Positions 62,406 through 64,000 of a stretch of 64,000 nt of DNA are shown here, piece by piece (position 1 is the stretch's first letter; the number at the start of each line of letters is the position of its first letter). Below the pieces are notes generated by a model. The model was not told the origin of the DNA, did no database searches, and saw nothing but the letters and a program-made list of their open reading frames with translations. The stretch covers positions 5,463 through 69,462 of the forward strand of contig JASGDN010000090.1 of the NCBI GenBank assembly GCA_049841275.1, written 5' to 3'. This DNA is from JASGDN01 sp049841275. Its GTDB lineage: Bacteria > Chloroflexota > Chloroflexia > Thermomicrobiales > UBA6265. A program made the position numbers and the translations under genes.

Positions 62406-63029
62406 TCAAGGACGTGGCGACGGCGTCGCGGCAACCCCATCCACGAACACGATTCCTGCGCAATTGAGCGTGACGAAGCGCTGGATAAGACTGGGGTCAC
62501 CAAGCTGAGCGCGTTGGACTTCGGGCAGCGGCGTGCCATTTTCATTGACACCCGGATTGTGCGGCACGACGTTGACCAGCATATCGAGGGCTTGGGCCTC
62601 CATCGGGGCGTTGCCTGCTGCACGGGCATCCAGCCATGTCTTCATCCACGCGCATTGATTTCGACCGTCCAAGAGAGTGAACTCCATGCCATTCTCAAAG
62701 CGATCGCCCGTCATCGATCGCCCCCCAGACTTTTCCGGTACAACAAGATCAACTGTCACATTGTAGTGGACGGGCCATTGATATTGCGGAATTGCAGCTG
62801 CAACAGCGGCACGAAGTTCGTCGAACGTGAGAAACCCATCTCCATCCTTGTCAAACTCCGACGAGGTCGTTGTCGGTTCCATACTGACGTTCGTGGGGGG
62901 ACCTTGTCGGCGCCCCGTAGATGTGTCGGTGGCAGTCTTGGTACCAGAACTATCGCACCCGCTCCCAAAGCCAAGGATAAGCAATGCCACCACCAACAGA
63001 TACATCATGGACGAACGCTGACGCAGCAT
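62406..63029 (-). CDS. Predicted lipoprotein with an EF-hand
   Basis: A 207-aa exported protein. The signal segment (MMYLLVVALLILGFG) ends in a lipobox-like LGFGSGC, so Lgt should lipidate the Cys. After a Thr/Ser-rich linker a canonical EF-hand loop appears, DKDGDGFLTFDEL, which should bind Ca2+. The remaining ~120 residues (QWPVHYNVTVDLVVP, NQCAWMKTWLDA, MLVNVVPHNPG) are unknown. GGAGG lies 9 nt before ATG 63029. It lies between the secreted protein and the adaptor, 48 nt before the adaptor start. Confidence 0.75.
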   Translation of the reverse strand: MLRQRSSMMYLLVVALLILGFGSGCDSSGTKTATDTSTGRRQGPPTNVSMEPTTTSSEFDKDGDGFLTFDELRAAVAAAIPQYQWPVHYNVTVDLVVPEKSGGRSMTGDRFENGMEFTLLDGRNQCAWMKTWLDARAAGNAPMEAQALDMLVNVVPHNPGVNENGTPLPEVQRAQLGDPSLIQRFVTLNCAGIVFVDGVAATPSPRP

Positions 63030-63097
63030 GACCATACACCTCCGTATGGGAGAGGGAGCCGCAGACTGCGGCTCCCTCTCCCAAGCAGGCCTCAACG

Positions 63098-63487
63098 CTA
63101 ATCCCAGTCCAGTGTCCCGCCGAAATACCCGGAATAGTCCGCACGGACGGCCATGCAGAAGACCTGGCCGTCGCCCAACCCATCGGCGACGTAGTTCCAC
63201 ACGCCGACGGCTTGAGTGTTGAACCCCCACAAGAGGTTATTGTTCATGCAGTTCCAGGGACCCATCGTCAGGCCGGAAGGTCCTCCACTGTAATAGAACG
63301 CGATGGCCGGCCCGGGGGCAGCACTATTGGTGATCTGCCGCTTGTAGCCAAACCACGTCCAGGAATAACCGATATTGCCTCCAGTGCCTTCCGGCGGAGT
63401 GGGATAGGCGAGCGCGGATTCGGTTGGTGCGAGCAACACACCGGCCAATGCGACAACCGCGATGACGCGAGCGATTCGTGAAGACAT
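63098..63487 (-). CDS. Small secreted protein, candidate lactococcin-972-like bacteriocin
   Basis: A 129-aa pre-protein. A Sec signal (VIAVVALAGVLLAP) with predicted cut after SALA (residue 27) leaves ~102 residues. The mature start PPEGTGGNIGYSWTWFGYK and end AVGVWNYVADGLGDGQVFC, DYSGYFGGTLDWD are rich in Gly, Trp, Tyr and Asn; Cys80 and Cys111 could pair. The pattern G-V-W ... F ... Y-x-x-Y-F loosely recalls lactococcin 972 peptides. Downstream adaptor, ATPase and permease genes fit such loci. Similarity is by eye and weak, so a generic secreted protein remains possible. Confidence 0.6.
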   Translation of the reverse strand: MSSRIARVIAVVALAGVLLAPTESALAYPTPPEGTGGNIGYSWTWFGYKRQITNSAAPGPAIAFYYSGGPSGLTMGPWNCMNNNLLWGFNTQAVGVWNYVADGLGDGQVFCMAVRADYSGYFGGTLDWD

Positions 63488-63529
63488 CGTTGACTCCTAT
63501 CACGATACGATAACGCGATTCGTCAACTG

Positions 63530-63646
63530 TCAGGGCCTGATATTGGAACCTCCTCCTGAGACGGACTCTACCGTTGGAAATGCCGGCAGCGCGAAGCCGA
63601 ACGCCAACAGCCCGTTCACTGCCCAACGAGAAAATCGCCGTGGCAT
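63530..63646 (-). CDS. Small ORF, 38-aa signal-peptide-like peptide
   Basis: A 38-codon frame with AGAGG 6 nt before the ATG. The peptide MPRRFSRWAVNGLLAFGFAL continues PAFPTVESVSGGGSNIRP: a basic N-terminus, a hydrophobic core and a Ser/Gly end, like a short exported peptide. Its stop lies 42 nt before the start of the 129-aa secreted protein on the same strand. It could be a second exported peptide, a leader peptide of the operon or a chance frame. Confidence 0.45.
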   Translation of the reverse strand: MPRRFSRWAVNGLLAFGFALPAFPTVESVSGGGSNIRP

Positions 63647-63882
63647 GGAACACCTCTGTATCGAGAGGGCTCCCCCACAATGAATATCAATCGACCGGGC
63701 CAAGGTCGAGGATCCTCTACTTCTGAGAACGTACTGAGGCTTCCGTTTGTGATGCGCCGTTGAATTCCCGGAATCGCCGTCGTATGATCGTCTCGATCAA
63801 GCACGTCGACAAGAGAAGTTCGCCGGGGGGGACGCCATCATGGCAAGGACTCATGCCTCTGGATTCGACACCTTAAGAGTGC
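63647..63882. other. Promoter region of the export cassette next to an IS element
   Basis: About 235 bases, AT-richer than the average, between the 38-codon ORF and the transposase end. The promoter of the cassette should be here but no boxes were assigned. Part of it may be the terminal sequence of the IS. Confidence 0.35.
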
Positions 63883-64000
63883 CTAACACAACCGGGTGAT
63901 GGCGTTGAAGCAGATGAGGCAGCAACCGAGCGTGGTGAAGGCCTGATGGATGTCGACGCGACGTTCGTACCGAATGGTCAGCCGCCGATACCGGTTCAAC
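63883..64000 (-). mobile_element. C-terminal end of an IS5-like transposase (runs off the window)
   Basis: The frame ending at the TAG at 63883-63885 reads LNRYRRLTIRYERRVDIHQA, FTTLGCCLICFNAITRLC back from the window edge. NRYRRLTIRYERR(V/A)DIH followed by a hydrophobic helix is the typical last 40 residues of IS5-family (DDE) transposases. Only this end is in the window; the terminal repeat should lie within 63840-63882 but was not assigned. Confidence 0.75.

Noticed and set aside
1..64000. tRNA or rRNA genes
   Set aside because: No cloverleaf with a T-loop or rRNA-like stretch was noticed on either strand; a tRNAscan/Infernal run would settle it.

Overview
The window is a high-GC bacterial chromosome segment. 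It most resembles a monoderm-like Chloroflexota of the Thermomicrobia/Sphaerobacter type. This is an inference from gene content: several F420-type oxidoreductases, a CIRCE-controlled Hsp20, an LCP-type wall protein, VanW and Lgt. No rRNA or tRNA was seen to confirm it. Genes are dense on both strands and many are translationally coupled.

Layout. 0-4.3 kb: a GntR regulator cut by the window edge, an Ldh-family oxidoreductase, a small basic protein, a phosphotransferase, a CRISPR-like repeat relic (3579-3690) and a hypothetical gene. 4.3-13.9 kb: Hsp20 behind a perfect CIRCE operator, a membrane protein coupled to xylulokinase, a second phosphotransferase, a phosphomannose-isomerase-like protein, an isochorismatase hydrolase, an LLM-class F420 oxidoreductase, two tandem VOC proteins and a DUF4037 protein. 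13.9-21 kb: an ABC-2 exporter, a 33-codon small ORF, two F420-type Ddn-like proteins, an MglA-like GTPase, purM and hflX, the last apparently lacking a normal start codon.

21-36 kb is an exopolysaccharide locus. A 1.4 kb leader with a perfect 22-bp palindrome precedes an undecaprenyl-phosphate sugar transferase, two GT4 glycosyltransferases, gmd and fcl (GDP-fucose synthesis), a flippase, a polymerase-like protein, two pyruvyl-transferase-family proteins, and a Wzz/BY-kinase with a tyrosine-rich tail flanked by two long hairpins. It ends in a broken zinc-ribbon/LytR-CpsA-Psr gene. The flippase-to-polymerase stretch is visibly AT-richer than its neighbours, which suggests a swapped cassette.

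36-49 kb: a second zinc-ribbon membrane protein, an MFS exporter, a TauE/SafE plus DUF1634 pair, an isochorismatase, the remains of a solute-binding protein damaged by a 76-bp-period duplication, a large LuxR/NB-ARC regulator, lgt, a REP/MITE-like hairpin, a PfkB sugar kinase and the bifunctional Rel protein. 49-59.6 kb: a Tat-exported multicopper oxidase, a NarL-type two-component pair, a VanW protein, an AT-rich patch with a small zinc-ribbon membrane protein, and metH.

59.6-63.7 kb is a minus-strand cassette of up to six genes: a 38-aa signal-peptide-like ORF, a 129-aa secreted protein, an EF-hand lipoprotein, a MacA-like adaptor, a MacB-type ATPase and an FtsX-type permease. It resembles the layout of lactococcin-972-type bacteriocin/immunity loci and is the best candidate for an undescribed system here. 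The window ends inside an IS5-like transposase.
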